Positions 9,204 to 19,264 of a stretch of 64,000 nucleotides of DNA are shown here, piece by piece (positions within the stretch are counted from its first letter, which is position 1; each line of letters starts with the position of its first letter). The translations under genes and the position numbers were made by a program. Location: NCBI RefSeq assembly GCF_018035235.1, contig NZ_WPCV01000006.1, positions 1-64,000 on the forward strand. Direction: 5' to 3'. The notes beneath the pieces were generated by a model. The model saw nothing but the letters and a program-made list of their open reading frames with translations, was not told the DNA's origin and did not search any database. This DNA is from Citrobacter sp. On2M (GTDB lineage: Bacteria; Pseudomonadota; Gammaproteobacteria; Enterobacterales; Enterobacteriaceae).

Positions 9204-10559
9204 TTAACGATGTAACCAGGCTGGCAGCCAGTCGCCATGGGAGGCGATTAGATCGTCCACCAGCGCATAAATCTCCTCAATTCCCAATACCGCGGCGGTA
9301 TGCGGATCCATCATCGCCGCGTGATAAACGCGATCGCGATTTTCCGTCAGAATGGCTTCCGTTAGCAGGGTCTGAACATTGATATTGGTTTGCATCATGG
9401 CCGCCAAATGGGACGGGAGCGTCCCCACCTTCGTTGGCTGAATACCATTCGCATCAACCAGGCAAGCTACCTCCACGCAACAGCCTTGCGGCAGGTTATC
9501 GATCAGATGGTCATTACGAACGTTGCCATACACCACGCTTGGTTCACCAGTCCAGATAGCGTTCATGATAGTGCTGGCATATTCGCGCGACGGCTTAATA
9601 TCGATCCGCGCCGCCGTTTTGTACTCTTCCAGCTCTTTATTCCAGTTCGCCACCTGTTCCACGCAGCGTTTAGGATATTCATCCAGTGGAACCTTGTAGC
9701 GTTCAATCAGATCTTCACGCCCCGGTTTAATAAACCACGGCGTATATTCCGCAAAGTGTTCCGATGACTCGGTGACGAAAAAGCCCAGTTTTTTGAACAT
9801 TTCATAACGCACAATGTTCTGGCAACGGGTATTCCCATGAATATTCGGTTTCGGTGCCTGACCGGAATCATAAGCCGCCAACAGTTCCGGGTAGAGATCC
9901 ACATAGCCCCCATCAGCCGTTTTACGCTCCAGCTCCAGATAAAACGCCATGTGGTTGATCCCGGCGCAACGATAACGTAGCGAAGCAGGATCAATATCTA
10001 GATCCCGCGCCAGCTCTTCCGCCGTGCCCTGTACTGAATGGCACAACCCAACCTGCTTGATATGCGGATAGCGCGCATACATTGCCCAGGTGTTCATCGC
10101 CATCGGGTTAACGTAGTTAAGCATGGTGGCCTGCGGGCAGACTTCCGTCATGTCCTCACAAATCTGCCATAAATGCGGGATAGTGCGCAGCGCACGCATG
10201 ATGCCGCCCGGCCCCAGAGTGTCGGCAATCGTCTGCTCCAGACCATGACGTTTACACACCGCAAAATCGGTAACGGTACAGGGTTCATAGCCGCCAATCT
10301 GGAAAGCGACAACCACAAAATCAGCATCCTGCAATGCCGCTTTTTGATCGCTATAACAGGTGATATGCCCGGATGCACCCGCAGAATCCATCAGTTTACG
10401 CACAACAATGTGTGACTCTTCCAGACGTGTAGGATCGACATCCATCAAGGCGATATGCGCCGACTTCAACGCATCGCGATGAAAAACGTCCCCGAGGATA
10501 TTTTTGACGAAAATCGTCGAACCGGCGCCGATAAAGGTAATTTTGGGTGCAGACATCAT
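9204..10559 (-). CDS. melA: Alpha-galactosidase MelA (glycoside hydrolase family 4)
   Basis: Cytoplasmic enzyme hydrolysing melibiose to galactose and glucose, using NAD+ and Mn2+ through the redox-elimination mechanism of family GH4. The product has 451 residues, as in E. coli. The Rossmann nucleotide-binding start is [15 protein letters not shown]; the metal- and substrate-binding region includes GLCHSVQGT and the later IHGNTRCQN. Two consecutive ATG codons open the gene, and the E. coli annotation also begins MMSAPK. It is divergent from melR across a region with a long inverted repeat, and heads the melA-melB-SemiSWEET transcript. Confidence 0.97.
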   Translation of the reverse strand: MMSAPKITFIGAGSTIFVKNILGDVFHRDALKSAHIALMDVDPTRLEESHIVVRKLMDSAGASGHITCYSDQKAALQDADFVVVAFQIGGYEPCTVTDFAVCKRHGLEQTIADTLGPGGIMRALRTIPHLWQICEDMTEVCPQATMLNYVNPMAMNTWAMYARYPHIKQVGLCHSVQGTAEELARDLDIDPASLRYRCAGINHMAFYLELERKTADGGYVDLYPELLAAYDSGQAPKPNIHGNTRCQNIVRYEMFKKLGFFVTESSEHFAEYTPWFIKPGREDLIERYKVPLDEYPKRCVEQVANWNKELEEYKTAARIDIKPSREYASTIMNAIWTGEPSVVYGNVRNDHLIDNLPQGCCVEVACLVDANGIQPTKVGTLPSHLAAMMQTNINVQTLLTEAILTENRDRVYHAAMMDPHTAAVLGIEEIYALVDDLIASHGDWLPAWLHR

Positions 10560-10637
10560 GACTCTCCAGAACAGTAGTGAACACGGTCATGGTGGCACGC
10601 CGCCCGGGTGAAAACCTCCGTTTTCCCTCATGAGCAT

Positions 10638-10689
10638 TCCCAAAAACTCAGATCCTCTGTCAGCCGTGTGACGATCTGAGTTTTTGGGA
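10638..10689. promoter_or_regulatory. 17-bp perfect inverted repeat in the melA-melR control region
   Basis: Left arm TCCCAAAAACTCAGATC (10638-10654) and right arm GATCTGAGTTTTTGGGA (10673-10689) are perfect inverted copies with an 18-base spacer. MelR is an AraC-family protein known to bind several roughly 18-bp sites in either orientation in this intergenic region in E. coli. These arms are therefore good candidates for two MelR sites facing each other, though I infer this from position and length only. Confidence 0.6.
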
Positions 10690-10824
10690 TTAAATCACCT
10701 AAAAAGCAGAGTATCCGGCCTGATAATCGGTCTACTATCATTCATAGCGACCAGTTTTGTGCCCCCCTTCGCGGTTTCTTTTCTGCGGATGAGACATGAT
10801 TCTGATAATTCAGGAAATGGAGTG

Positions 10825-11760
10825 ATGATGAGTACAGAGCCGATAGTCTTTCTCCCGCCCGACCCGCATATGTGTAATGGCGACGAAAAACAGACCCGCA
10901 GCCCGCTGTCGCTCTACTCTGAATATCAGCGGATGGATATTGAGCTGCGTTCACCACATGCTATGCCTGCCAGCCACTGGCACGGTCAGGTGGAAGTCAA
11001 CGTACCGTTTGACGGCGATGTGGAGTATTTGATCAACAACGAAGTCGTAAAGATAAAACAAGGACATATCACCCTATTCTGGGCCTGTACCCCACATCAA
11101 CTCACCCGCCCCGGCAACTGCAAGCAGATGGCGATTTTCAGCTTACCGATGCATCTGTTTCTCTCCTGGCCACTGGATCGGGAGCTTATCAATCATGTTA
11201 CCCATGGCATGGTCGTCAAATCGCTCGCGACCCAGCAACTCAGTACCTTTGAAGTGCTGCGCTGGCAGCAGGAAGCGAACAGCCCAAATGAGCAAATTCG
11301 CCAGTTGGCGATCGATGAAATCGGCCTGATGTTAAAGCGGTTTAGCCTTTCTGGATGGGAACCTATTCTGGTCAACAAAACCTCACGCACGCATAAAAAT
11401 AGCGCCTCACGGCATGCCCAGTTTTACGTCAGCCAAATGTTGAGCTTTATTGCTGATAACTACGATCAGGCGCTTACCATCAACGACGTTGCGGAGCACG
11501 TGAAGCTCAATGCCAACTACGCGATGGGGATTTTCCAGCGCGTGATGCAACTCACCATGAAGCAGTACATCACCGCCATGCGGATCAATCACGTCCGCGC
11601 ATTGCTTAGCGATACCGATAAAACCATTCTCGACGTCGCATTGACTGCCGGATTCCGATCCAGCAGCCGTTTTTATGACACCTTCAGCAAGTTTGTCGGC
11701 ATGTCGCCGCAGCAGTACCGTAAACTGAGCCAGCAGCGTCGGCAAACAATGGCGGGTTGA
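10825..11760 (+). CDS. melR: Melibiose operon regulator MelR (AraC family)
   Basis: Melibiose-responsive transcription activator of melAB that also represses its own gene. The C-terminal 100 residues hold two helix-turn-helix motifs (TINDVAEHVKLNANYAMGIF and the AraC signature TAGFRSSSRFYDTFSKF); the N-terminal half is the cupin-like sugar-binding domain. Two adjacent ATGs at 10825 and 10828 follow the ribosome binding site GGAG (10819-10822). They give 311 or 310 residues against 302 in E. coli; the extra residues are a divergent N-terminal tail before NGDEKQTRSPLSLYSE. The frame continues further upstream but has no homology there. Confidence 0.95.
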   Translation: MMSTEPIVFLPPDPHMCNGDEKQTRSPLSLYSEYQRMDIELRSPHAMPASHWHGQVEVNVPFDGDVEYLINNEVVKIKQGHITLFWACTPHQLTRPGNCKQMAIFSLPMHLFLSWPLDRELINHVTHGMVVKSLATQQLSTFEVLRWQQEANSPNEQIRQLAIDEIGLMLKRFSLSGWEPILVNKTSRTHKNSASRHAQFYVSQMLSFIADNYDQALTINDVAEHVKLNANYAMGIFQRVMQLTMKQYITAMRINHVRALLSDTDKTILDVALTAGFRSSSRFYDTFSKFVGMSPQQYRKLSQQRRQTMAG

Positions 11761-11994
11761 TATCATTCGCTGATATCAGTATCAGCCAAAAAAATATTCC
11801 CCCTGTCGATAAACGGCAGTGGAAAACCGACAACAAGTAAACACAACCTTTTGTTTAATAAAATAATAAAGTCAAATCAGACTATTTTTCACCCGCTTTA
11901 CAGGCCATTTTGTCAGGATAATACTTGCCTACGTCACATTCATACGGTGTGTCTGCAATCCCTAAATTGCAACCTTTCCACAACCGGGTAAAAG
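11761..11994. promoter_or_regulatory. melR-adiA intergenic region
   Basis: This 234-base, AT-rich stretch must hold the adiA promoter, which in E. coli is induced by acid and anaerobiosis and bound by H-NS. I see a short palindrome just after melR (ATATCA around 11760-11780) but no clear terminator or confident promoter hexamers. Confidence 0.35.
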
Positions 11995-14265
11995 ATGATG
12001 AAAGTATTAATTGTTGAAAGTGAGTTTCTGCATCAGGACACCTGGGTCGGTAGCGCTGTCGAACGTCTGGCCGATGCTTTAAGCCGCCAAAATGTTACCG
12101 TCATTAAGTCCACCTCATTCGACGATGGTTATGCCATCCTCGCCGCAAATGAAGCCATTGATTGCCTGATGTTCAGCTATCAAATGGAACAACAAGACGA
12201 GCACCTGAATGTCAGGCAATTGATCGGTAAGCTCCACGAGCGCCAGCAAAACGTTCCTGTTTTCCTGCTGGGCGATCGGGAAAAGGCCACCGCGTCACTG
12301 GATCGCGACCTGCTGGAGCTTGTCGATGAATTCGCCTGGATTCTGGAGGACAGCGCTGACTTTATCGCTGGCCGCGCCATCGCAGCGATGACTCGCTATC
12401 GTCAGCAATTGTTACCGCCGCTGTTCAACGCCCTGATGAAATACAGTAATGTCCATGAGTATTCCTGGGCGGCTCCTGGTCACCAGGGCGGTGTCGGTTT
12501 CACCAAAACGCCTGCCGGTCGACTGTACCATGACTACTACGGTGAAAATCTGTTCCGTACCGACATGGGGATTGAACGTACCAATCTCGGTTCTTTACTC
12601 GACCATACTGGCGCATTTGGGGAAAGTGAAAAAAATGCTGCCCGCGTGTTCGGCGCCGATCGTTCCTGGTCCGTGGTGGTCGGGACTTCCGGCTCTAACC
12701 GCACCATCATGCAGGCTTGTATGACCGACAATGACGTCGTGGTGTTGGATCGTAACTGCCACAAATCTATCGAGCAGGGGCTGATCCTCACTGGGGCAAA
12801 ACCGGTGTACATGGTACCTAGCCGCAACCGGTACGGCATTATCGGACCTATCTACCCGCAGGAAATGCAGCCTGAAACATTGCAGAAAAAAATCAGCGAA
12901 AGCCCGCTGACCAAAGGCAAGGCCGGGCAAAAACCGTCTTACAGCGTTGTGACCAACTGTACCTACGACGGTGTTTGCTACAACGCCAAAGAAGCGCAGG
13001 ATCTGCTCGCGCAAACCAGCGATCGCATCCACTTCGATGAGGCCTGGTACGGTTATGCCCGCTTCAACCCAATTTATACCGATCACTACGCCATGCGTGG
13101 CGCGCCGGGCGATCACAACGGCCCTACCGTTTTTGCCACCCACTCGACCCACAAACTGCTGAATGCGCTCTCTCAGGCATCTTACATTCACGTCCGTGAA
13201 GGTCGTGGAGCCGTGAACTTCTCCCGCTTTAACCAGGCGTACATGATGCACGCCACCACTTCTCCGTTGTATGCCATCTGCGCATCAAACGACGTGGCGG
13301 TCTCCATGATGGACGGTAACAGCGGCCTGTCACTCACTCAGGAAGTGATCGACGAAGCGGTCGATTTCCGTCAGGCCATGGCAAGGTTGTACAAAGAATT
13401 CACCGCCGAAGGCGACTGGTTCTTCAAACCGTGGAACAAAGAAGTGGTAACCGATCCGCAGACCGGTAAAACCTATGACTTTGCCGACGCGCCAGCTACA
13501 TTGCTGGCAACCGATCAGAATTGCTGGGTGATGCGTCCGGGTGAATCCTGGCACGGCTTTAAAGACCTGCCGGATAACTGGAGCATGCTGGACCCAATCA
13601 AAGTCAGCATTCTGGCTCCGGGGATGGGCGACGATGGCGAACTGGAAGAGAACGGCGTACCGGCAGCGCTGGTTACCGCCTGGCTTGGCCGCCACGGTAT
13701 CGTGCCGACCCGTACCACCGACTTCCAGATTATGTTCCTGTTCTCCATGGGGATTACCCGTGGTAAATGGGGCACATTAATCAACACGTTGTGCTCTTTC
13801 AAACACCACTACGATGCCAATACACCGCTGTCACAGGTTATGCCAGAACTGGTGGAAGAACATCCTGACACTTATGCCAACATGGGTATTCACGATCTGG
13901 GCGACACCATGTTTGCCTGGCTGAAAGAGAACAATCCAGGCAGCCGTCTCAATGCCGCTTACTCCGGTCTGCCGGATGCGAATATTACCCCGCGTGACGC
14001 TTACAATGCGATAGTCAGTGACAACGTTGAGATGGTCGCGATTGAAAATCTGGCGGGACGTATTGCGGCAAACTCCGTGATCCCTTACCCACCGGGAATT
14101 CCGATGCTGCTGTCCGGTGAAAACTTTGGCGATGCCAACAGCCCGCAAATTGGGTACCTGCGTTCGTTGCAGTCCTGGGACCACCACTTCCCTGGATTTG
14201 AACATGAAACCGAAGGAACGGAAATTATTGACGGTGTGTATCACGTCATGTGCGTGAAAGCATAA
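11995..14265 (+). CDS. adiA: Acid-inducible biodegradative arginine decarboxylase AdiA
   Basis: Pyridoxal-phosphate enzyme converting arginine to agmatine and CO2 while consuming a cytoplasmic proton; with AdiC it forms the arginine-dependent acid resistance system. The product has 756 residues, the standard length, with the N-terminal wing domain (about 1-130) typical of inducible decarboxylases and a fold-type I PLP domain. The cofactor lysine lies in THSTHKLLNALSQ (about residue 386), and HFDEAWYGY carries the cofactor-binding Asp. Two ATG codons (11995 and 11998) are possible starts. A rho-independent terminator lies about 100 bases after the stop codon. Confidence 0.97.
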   Translation: MMKVLIVESEFLHQDTWVGSAVERLADALSRQNVTVIKSTSFDDGYAILAANEAIDCLMFSYQMEQQDEHLNVRQLIGKLHERQQNVPVFLLGDREKATASLDRDLLELVDEFAWILEDSADFIAGRAIAAMTRYRQQLLPPLFNALMKYSNVHEYSWAAPGHQGGVGFTKTPAGRLYHDYYGENLFRTDMGIERTNLGSLLDHTGAFGESEKNAARVFGADRSWSVVVGTSGSNRTIMQACMTDNDVVVLDRNCHKSIEQGLILTGAKPVYMVPSRNRYGIIGPIYPQEMQPETLQKKISESPLTKGKAGQKPSYSVVTNCTYDGVCYNAKEAQDLLAQTSDRIHFDEAWYGYARFNPIYTDHYAMRGAPGDHNGPTVFATHSTHKLLNALSQASYIHVREGRGAVNFSRFNQAYMMHATTSPLYAICASNDVAVSMMDGNSGLSLTQEVIDEAVDFRQAMARLYKEFTAEGDWFFKPWNKEVVTDPQTGKTYDFADAPATLLATDQNCWVMRPGESWHGFKDLPDNWSMLDPIKVSILAPGMGDDGELEENGVPAALVTAWLGRHGIVPTRTTDFQIMFLFSMGITRGKWGTLINTLCSFKHHYDANTPLSQVMPELVEEHPDTYANMGIHDLGDTMFAWLKENNPGSRLNAAYSGLPDANITPRDAYNAIVSDNVEMVAIENLAGRIAANSVIPYPPGIPMLLSGENFGDANSPQIGYLRSLQSWDHHFPGFEHETEGTEIIDGVYHVMCVKA

Positions 14266-14582
14266 TGTCTCTTTTTAGAGAGTCCGATGTTTAAGGTAGA
14301 CATGTCATTCTTGAGTAATTCCTGAGTATTGCTGCAAAACAATAACACTGTCATACCTTTTTGCGCGGGACCACCCCGCGCTTTTTTTACATACAAAAAA
14401 CGCCAGTTTCCACTCCGTACAAAAATGTGTACATAAGAAAAATCCCCCCAAATATTGTAATTAATTTCAGACACGTTATTTTATTGCAGTCCTGGTTTCA
14501 TCATACAATTCTATTTAACCGATTTGATTCACCTGATTTGGTGGGTTACGGTGTTTTATGTTCATATTCCTGGAGTTTGGGT
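14266..14582. promoter_or_regulatory. adiA-adiY intergenic region
   Basis: This 317-base gap holds the adiA terminator (14363-14388) and then a very AT-rich stretch that should contain the adiY promoter. The adiY reading frame stays open upstream to 14361, but that extension overlaps the terminator and has no similarity to AdiY. Confidence 0.5.
14363..14388 (+). terminator. Rho-independent terminator after adiA
   Basis: GCGCGGG and CCCGCGC form a perfect 7-bp GC-rich stem with a 5-base loop, followed directly by seven T residues. Confidence 0.92.
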
Positions 14583-15344
14583 ATGAGGGTTTGCAGCAGA
14601 GCAGCTTGTGTTGTTGTATTAACGGAGAAGGATGTTTGGTTAAGGATTAACGGAAAAGAAGCCATCAGTTTAAAAGCCAACAACATGGCACTGGTAGCAT
14701 GCGATAATAATATTATTGATTTATCATCACTTAATAACGCACTGGTCGTACACATCAGTCGTGAAATTATTAAAGACTATCTTCGATTCTTAAACAAAGA
14801 TCTGTCACAGATCCCTCCCTGGCAACGTAGTGCCAATCCGGTCATGACCGCCGTCTGCCTGACGCCGGATATCTTCCGGGCAGCTGCTCAACATAGCGTG
14901 ATGGAAACGGTGGATGAAGGTGAATACGAACGTACTCGTTCGCTTCTGTTCACAGTGTTATCACGTTTTCTCGACAGCAAAAAATTTATCTCCCTGCTCA
15001 TGCATATGCTACGCAATTGCGTCAGCGACTGCGTGTACCACATTATCGAGAGCGATATCCATAAAGACTGGAATTTAAGCATGGTCGCCAGCTGCTTATG
15101 CCTGAGCCCCAGTTTGTTAAAGAAAAAGCTCAAAAATGAAAACACCAGTTACAGTCAAATAATAACTACGTGTCGTATGCGTTACGCCGTCAATCAATTA
15201 ATGATGGACGGAAAAAACATTTCTCAGGTCTCTCAACTGTGCGGATATAACAGTACCTCATACTTTATTTCCGTTTTCAAAGAGTTCTATGGGATGACGC
15301 CACTGCATTATGTTAGTCAACATAGGGAGCAATCCGCTACCTGA
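14583..15344 (+). CDS. adiY: AraC-family regulator AdiY
   Basis: Transcription activator of the arginine decarboxylase system that counters H-NS silencing of adiA in E. coli. Starting at 14583 (MRVCSR) gives 253 residues, the E. coli length. The C-terminal domain has the first helix-turn-helix in DWNLSMVASCLCLSPSLLKK and the second in NISQVSQLCGYNSTSYFISV; the N-terminal half is a divergent sensor domain. Coding sequence is AT-rich compared with adiA and adiC, as is common for AraC-type regulators of this group. It sits between adiA and adiC in the same orientation, as in E. coli. Confidence 0.95.
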   Translation: MRVCSRAACVVVLTEKDVWLRINGKEAISLKANNMALVACDNNIIDLSSLNNALVVHISREIIKDYLRFLNKDLSQIPPWQRSANPVMTAVCLTPDIFRAAAQHSVMETVDEGEYERTRSLLFTVLSRFLDSKKFISLLMHMLRNCVSDCVYHIIESDIHKDWNLSMVASCLCLSPSLLKKKLKNENTSYSQIITTCRMRYAVNQLMMDGKNISQVSQLCGYNSTSYFISVFKEFYGMTPLHYVSQHREQSAT

Positions 15345-15471
15345 TTTTTAATCAGTTAGCAATAAGCCATAATAATATCAGCATTGGCGATACCCCTGGT
15401 CCGCCATCATAAAATAGTCTTCTGAAGAGGTATGATAAGACGTCATTTATCCTAATCAGGAGTTAAAAAAT

Positions 15472-16809
15472 ATGTCGACGGATGCTGATGCTCACAAAGT
15501 GGGATTAATCCCCGTCACCCTTATGGTGTCGGGGAATATCATGGGTTCCGGTGTATTCCTGCTACCCGCAAACCTGGCGTCAACTGGCGGGATTGCAATC
15601 TACGGATGGTTGGTCACTATTATCGGTGCTTTAGCGCTGTCGATGGTGTATGCGAAAATGTCGTCCTTAGACTCCAGTCCCGGTGGTTCTTACGCTTATG
15701 CCCGCCGCTGTTTCGGCCCTTTTTTAGGTTACCAGACCAACGTGCTGTACTGGCTGGCCTGCTGGATAGGTAACATCGCCATGGTGGTCATCGGCGTCGG
15801 TTACCTGAGCTACTTCTTCCCCATCTTAAAAGATCCGTTGGTCCTGACACTGACCTGCGTTGTGGTACTGTGGATCTTCGTATTGCTGAACATTGTCGGA
15901 CCAAAAATGATCACCCGTGTACAGGCCGTCGCAACGGTTCTGGCGCTGGTGCCCATCGTCGGTATTGCCGTCTTCGGCTGGTTCTGGTTCCGCGGTGAAA
16001 CTTATATGGCGGCCTGGAACGTCAGCGGCATGAACACCTTCGGCGCGATTCAAAGTACTCTGAACGTAACCTTGTGGTCATTTATTGGGGTGGAAAGCGC
16101 CTCCGTCGCGGCAGGCGTGGTTAAAAACCCTAAACGTAACGTGCCTATTGCCACTATTGGTGGCGTGCTGATTGCCGCGGTTTGCTATGTGCTCTCCACC
16201 ACGGCGATTATGGGTATGATCCCTAATGCTGCGCTGCGTGTTTCAGCTTCCCCGTTCGGCGATGCCGCTCGAATGGCGCTGGGTGACACCGCAGGGGCGA
16301 TTGTCTCCTTCTGTGCGGCTGCCGGGTGCCTCGGTTCTCTGGGCGGCTGGACGCTACTTGCCGGACAAACTGCCAAAGCGGCAGCCGATGATGGCCTGTT
16401 CCCGCCGATTTTTGCCCGCGTCAACAAAGCCGGTACGCCGGTAGCCGGGTTAATTATTGTCGGTATCCTGATGACCATCTTCCAGTTCAGCAGCATGTCG
16501 CCGAACGCCGCGAAAGAATTTGGTCTGGTCTCTTCGGTCTCCGTTATCTTCACCCTGGTGCCATATCTGTACACCTGCGCGGCATTGCTGCTGCTCGGCC
16601 ATGGTCATTTCGGCAAAGCGCGCCCAGTGTACCTGGCAGTAACCTTTATCGCGTTTGTCTATTGTATCTGGGCGGTTATCGGTTCCGGTGCTAAAGAAGT
16701 GATGTGGTCGTTCGTCACGCTGATGATCATTACTGCGCTGTACGCTCTGAACTACAACCGAATCCATAAAAATCCGTATCCTTTGGATGCCCCGGTAAAC
16801 AATAACTAA
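15472..16809 (+). CDS. adiC: Arginine/agmatine antiporter AdiC
   Basis: Inner-membrane APC-family exchanger that brings in arginine and expels agmatine, completing the proton-consuming cycle with AdiA. The product has 445 residues, exactly the E. coli length, with twelve hydrophobic segments. The substrate-binding motif of helix 1, [10 protein letters not shown], and the helix 6 segment [12 protein letters not shown] are intact. The ribosome binding site AGGAG lies just upstream of ATG 15472. A terminator follows at 16826. Confidence 0.97.
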   Translation: MSTDADAHKVGLIPVTLMVSGNIMGSGVFLLPANLASTGGIAIYGWLVTIIGALALSMVYAKMSSLDSSPGGSYAYARRCFGPFLGYQTNVLYWLACWIGNIAMVVIGVGYLSYFFPILKDPLVLTLTCVVVLWIFVLLNIVGPKMITRVQAVATVLALVPIVGIAVFGWFWFRGETYMAAWNVSGMNTFGAIQSTLNVTLWSFIGVESASVAAGVVKNPKRNVPIATIGGVLIAAVCYVLSTTAIMGMIPNAALRVSASPFGDAARMALGDTAGAIVSFCAAAGCLGSLGGWTLLAGQTAKAAADDGLFPPIFARVNKAGTPVAGLIIVGILMTIFQFSSMSPNAAKEFGLVSSVSVIFTLVPYLYTCAALLLLGHGHFGKARPVYLAVTFIAFVYCIWAVIGSGAKEVMWSFVTLMIITALYALNYNRIHKNPYPLDAPVNNN

Positions 16810-16825
16810 CGCAACTCACCGTAGT

Positions 16826-16852
16826 GGCCCGATGACATAACTTCATCGGGCC
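16826..16852 (+). terminator. Terminator after adiC
   Basis: GGCCCGATGA and TCATCGGGCC form a perfect 10-bp stem with a 7-base loop. It is followed by a short T-rich stretch (TGGATTTT), consistent with rho-independent termination. Confidence 0.82.
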
Positions 16853-16890
16853 TGGATTTTCCTACCGCGATTCGGAATCAACATTAAGAA

Positions 16891-16907
16891 CTTAAGGTTG
16901 GCTTAAC
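16891..16907 (+). promoter_or_regulatory. PmrA (BasR) box upstream of eptA
   Basis: CTTAAG-GTTGG-CTTAAC matches the PmrA-box consensus of two TTAA-containing half-sites separated by five bases. A further TTAAG half-site lies at 16884. The box is 46 bases before the eptA start codon, as expected for direct activation of eptA-basRS by phosphorylated BasR. Confidence 0.88.
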
Positions 16908-16953
16908 TTTACTTTGAGAGGATTTGCACCACTTAGTCGATGGAACCCCCTTA

Positions 16954-18591
16954 ATGTTAAAGCACCTGTTTAAAAGGCCTGTTCTCGGTCTAATCAGCTG
17001 GATTCTGCTGATCTCAATTTATCTTGCAACTTTTCTGAACATTGCGTTCTACAAACAAGTGCTGCAAGTCCTGCCGCTGGATTCCGTGCGTAACGTGCTG
17101 GTGTTTTTGTCGATGCCAGTCGTCGCATTCAGCGTCATGAACATTGTGCTGACGCTGGCCTCATTCCTGTGGCTTAATCGCCTGGTGGCCTGCATTTTCA
17201 TTCTGGTTGGCGCAGCGGCCCAATATTTCATCATGACCTACGGCATCATCATCGACCGCTCGATGATCGCCAACATGATGGACACTACGCCCGCAGAAAC
17301 CTTCGCGTTGCTGACGCCAAAAATGCTCCTCACGCTCGGTGTGAGCGGAATTCTGGCCGCGCTCATTGCCTGCTGGGTAAGAATCAAACCAATCGCCCCG
17401 GTAATGCGCAGCGTACTGTTCCGTGGCGCTAACATTCTGGTGTCCGCTTTGTTGATCGTGCTGGTCGCCACCTTCTTCTACAAAGATTACGCCTCACTGT
17501 TTCGCAACAATAAACAGCTGGTGAAATCTCTCAGCCCATCCAACAGCATTGTGGCGACATCGTCCTGGTATTCACACCAGAGGCTGGCCCACCTACCGCT
17601 GGTGCGTATTGGCGAAGATGCGCATCGCAACCCATTAATGGTAAAAGAAAAACGTAAGAACCTGACAATTGTGGTTCTCGGTGAGACCTCACGCGGAGAT
17701 AACTTCTCGCTGTCTGGCTATTCGCGCCAGACCAACCCGCTGCTGGAAAAAGATGATGTGGTCTATTTCCCCCGCACCACCTCCTGCGGAACGGCAACGG
17801 CAGTGTCCGTACCCTGCATGTTCTCCGATATGCCGCGCGCACACTACGATGAAGAACTGGCGCAGCATCAGGAAGGCGTCCTCGACATTATTCAGCGCGC
17901 AGGAATTAACGTGCTGTGGAACGATAACGACGGCGGCTGCAAAGGAGCCTGTGACCGGGTACCACACCAGAATATGACCGAGTTGAACCTGCCAGGACAG
18001 TGTATTGACGGCGAATGCTACGATGAAGTGCTGTTCCACGGACTGGAAGAGTATATTAATAACCTGCAAGGCGACGGCGTGATTGTGCTGCACACCATCG
18101 GCAGCCACGGCCCGACCTATTACAACCGCTATCCTGCGCAGTTCAAGAAATTTACACCAACCTGCGACACTAACGAAATCCAGAATTGTTCACAGCAGCA
18201 GTTGATCAATACCTACGACAACACTCTTGTTTACGTTGACTATATTGTTGATAAAGCAATCAATATACTGAAAGAGCATCAGGATAATTTCACCACCAGC
18301 CTGGTTTATCTTTCCGATCACGGTGAATCCTTAGGGGAAAATGGCGTCTATTTGCACGGCCTGCCGTATTCGATTGCGCCAGATACGCAAAAACATGTGC
18401 CGATGCTGCTGTGGCTCTCAGAAGATTATCAGCAACGCTATCAAGTCTCTCAGACATGTTTACAAAAACGGGCAAGCTCAGAAGATTTCTCACAGGATAA
18501 TCTATTCTCTACCCTGCTGGGATTAACAGGCGTGCAAACAAAGAAATACCAGGCGACAGATGATATTCTGCAACCCTGCCGGGGAGGCTAA
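16954..18591 (+). CDS. eptA: Lipid A phosphoethanolamine transferase EptA (PmrC)
   Basis: Inner-membrane enzyme that moves phosphoethanolamine from phosphatidylethanolamine to lipid A on the periplasmic side, lowering surface charge and polymyxin binding. The product is 545 residues (E. coli 547). Five N-terminal membrane helices (about 10-175) precede a sulfatase-fold catalytic domain; the nucleophile Thr245 lies in [10 protein letters not shown], and the metal-binding sequences HTIGSHGP and [13 protein letters not shown] are present. Periplasmic cysteines typical of the family are retained. ATG 16954 matches the E. coli start. It is followed after 4 bases by basR, forming the eptA-basR-basS operon under the upstream PmrA box. 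Confidence 0.97.
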   Translation: MLKHLFKRPVLGLISWILLISIYLATFLNIAFYKQVLQVLPLDSVRNVLVFLSMPVVAFSVMNIVLTLASFLWLNRLVACIFILVGAAAQYFIMTYGIIIDRSMIANMMDTTPAETFALLTPKMLLTLGVSGILAALIACWVRIKPIAPVMRSVLFRGANILVSALLIVLVATFFYKDYASLFRNNKQLVKSLSPSNSIVATSSWYSHQRLAHLPLVRIGEDAHRNPLMVKEKRKNLTIVVLGETSRGDNFSLSGYSRQTNPLLEKDDVVYFPRTTSCGTATAVSVPCMFSDMPRAHYDEELAQHQEGVLDIIQRAGINVLWNDNDGGCKGACDRVPHQNMTELNLPGQCIDGECYDEVLFHGLEEYINNLQGDGVIVLHTIGSHGPTYYNRYPAQFKKFTPTCDTNEIQNCSQQQLINTYDNTLVYVDYIVDKAINILKEHQDNFTTSLVYLSDHGESLGENGVYLHGLPYSIAPDTQKHVPMLLWLSEDYQQRYQVSQTCLQKRASSEDFSQDNLFSTLLGLTGVQTKKYQATDDILQPCRGG

Positions 18592-18595
18592 ACGA

Positions 18596-19264
18596 ATGAA
18601 AATTCTGATTGTTGAAGACGATACGTTGTTATTACAGGGACTGATACTCGCCGCGCAAACAGAAGGCTATGCCTGCGACGGCGTATCGACGGCCCGTGCA
18701 GCGGAGCAGTGTCTGGAAAGCGGACATTACAGTCTGGTGGTCCTCGACCTGGGCTTACCGGATGAAGACGGCCTGCACTTTCTGAACCGAATCAGGCAGA
18801 AAAAATACACCGTGCCGGTACTCATCCTCACCGCCCGTGATACGGTGAAAGACCGGGTCAGCGGGCTGGACGTGGGGGCCGATGACTATCTGGTCAAACC
18901 GTTCGCACTGGAAGAACTGCATGCCCGCATCCGGGCGCTGCTGCGTCGGCATAACAATCAGGGTGAAAGTGAACTCATTGTCAGCAACCTGACGCTGAAT
19001 ATCGGTCGTCGCCAGGTGTGGATGGACGGGCAAGAGGTTATCTTAACGCCAAAAGAATACGCACTCCTGTCGCGCCTGATGCTCAAAGCGGGCAGCCCGG
19101 TACACCGGGAAATCCTCTATAACGACATCTACAGCTGGGATAACGAACCGTCGACCAATACGCTGGAAGTGCACATTCACAACCTGCGCGACAAAGTCGG
19201 AAAATCTCGCATCCGCACGGTCAGGGGATTTGGCTATATGCTGGTTGCCACTGAGGAAAGCTAA
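18596..19264 (+). CDS. basR: Response regulator BasR (PmrA)
   Basis: OmpR/PhoB-type regulator that activates lipid A modification genes when phosphorylated by BasS in high Fe3+, high Al3+ or mild acid. The 222-residue product equals the E. coli length. It has the receiver acidic pair ED at 7-9, phosphorylation site Asp51 in VVLDLGLP, Lys in LVKPF, and a C-terminal winged helix ending VRGFGYML. The start at 18596 lies four bases after the eptA stop, with the ribosome binding site GGGGAGG overlapping the end of eptA. basS begins directly after its stop codon. Confidence 0.97.
   Translation: MKILIVEDDTLLLQGLILAAQTEGYACDGVSTARAAEQCLESGHYSLVVLDLGLPDEDGLHFLNRIRQKKYTVPVLILTARDTVKDRVSGLDVGADDYLVKPFALEELHARIRALLRRHNNQGESELIVSNLTLNIGRRQVWMDGQEVILTPKEYALLSRLMLKAGSPVHREILYNDIYSWDNEPSTNTLEVHIHNLRDKVGKSRIRTVRGFGYMLVATEES

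Noticed and set aside
12595-13251. Long minus-strand open frame opposite adiA
   Set aside because: It is a codon-bias shadow of the highly expressed adiA gene; the translation has no domain or motif and adiA itself is unambiguous.
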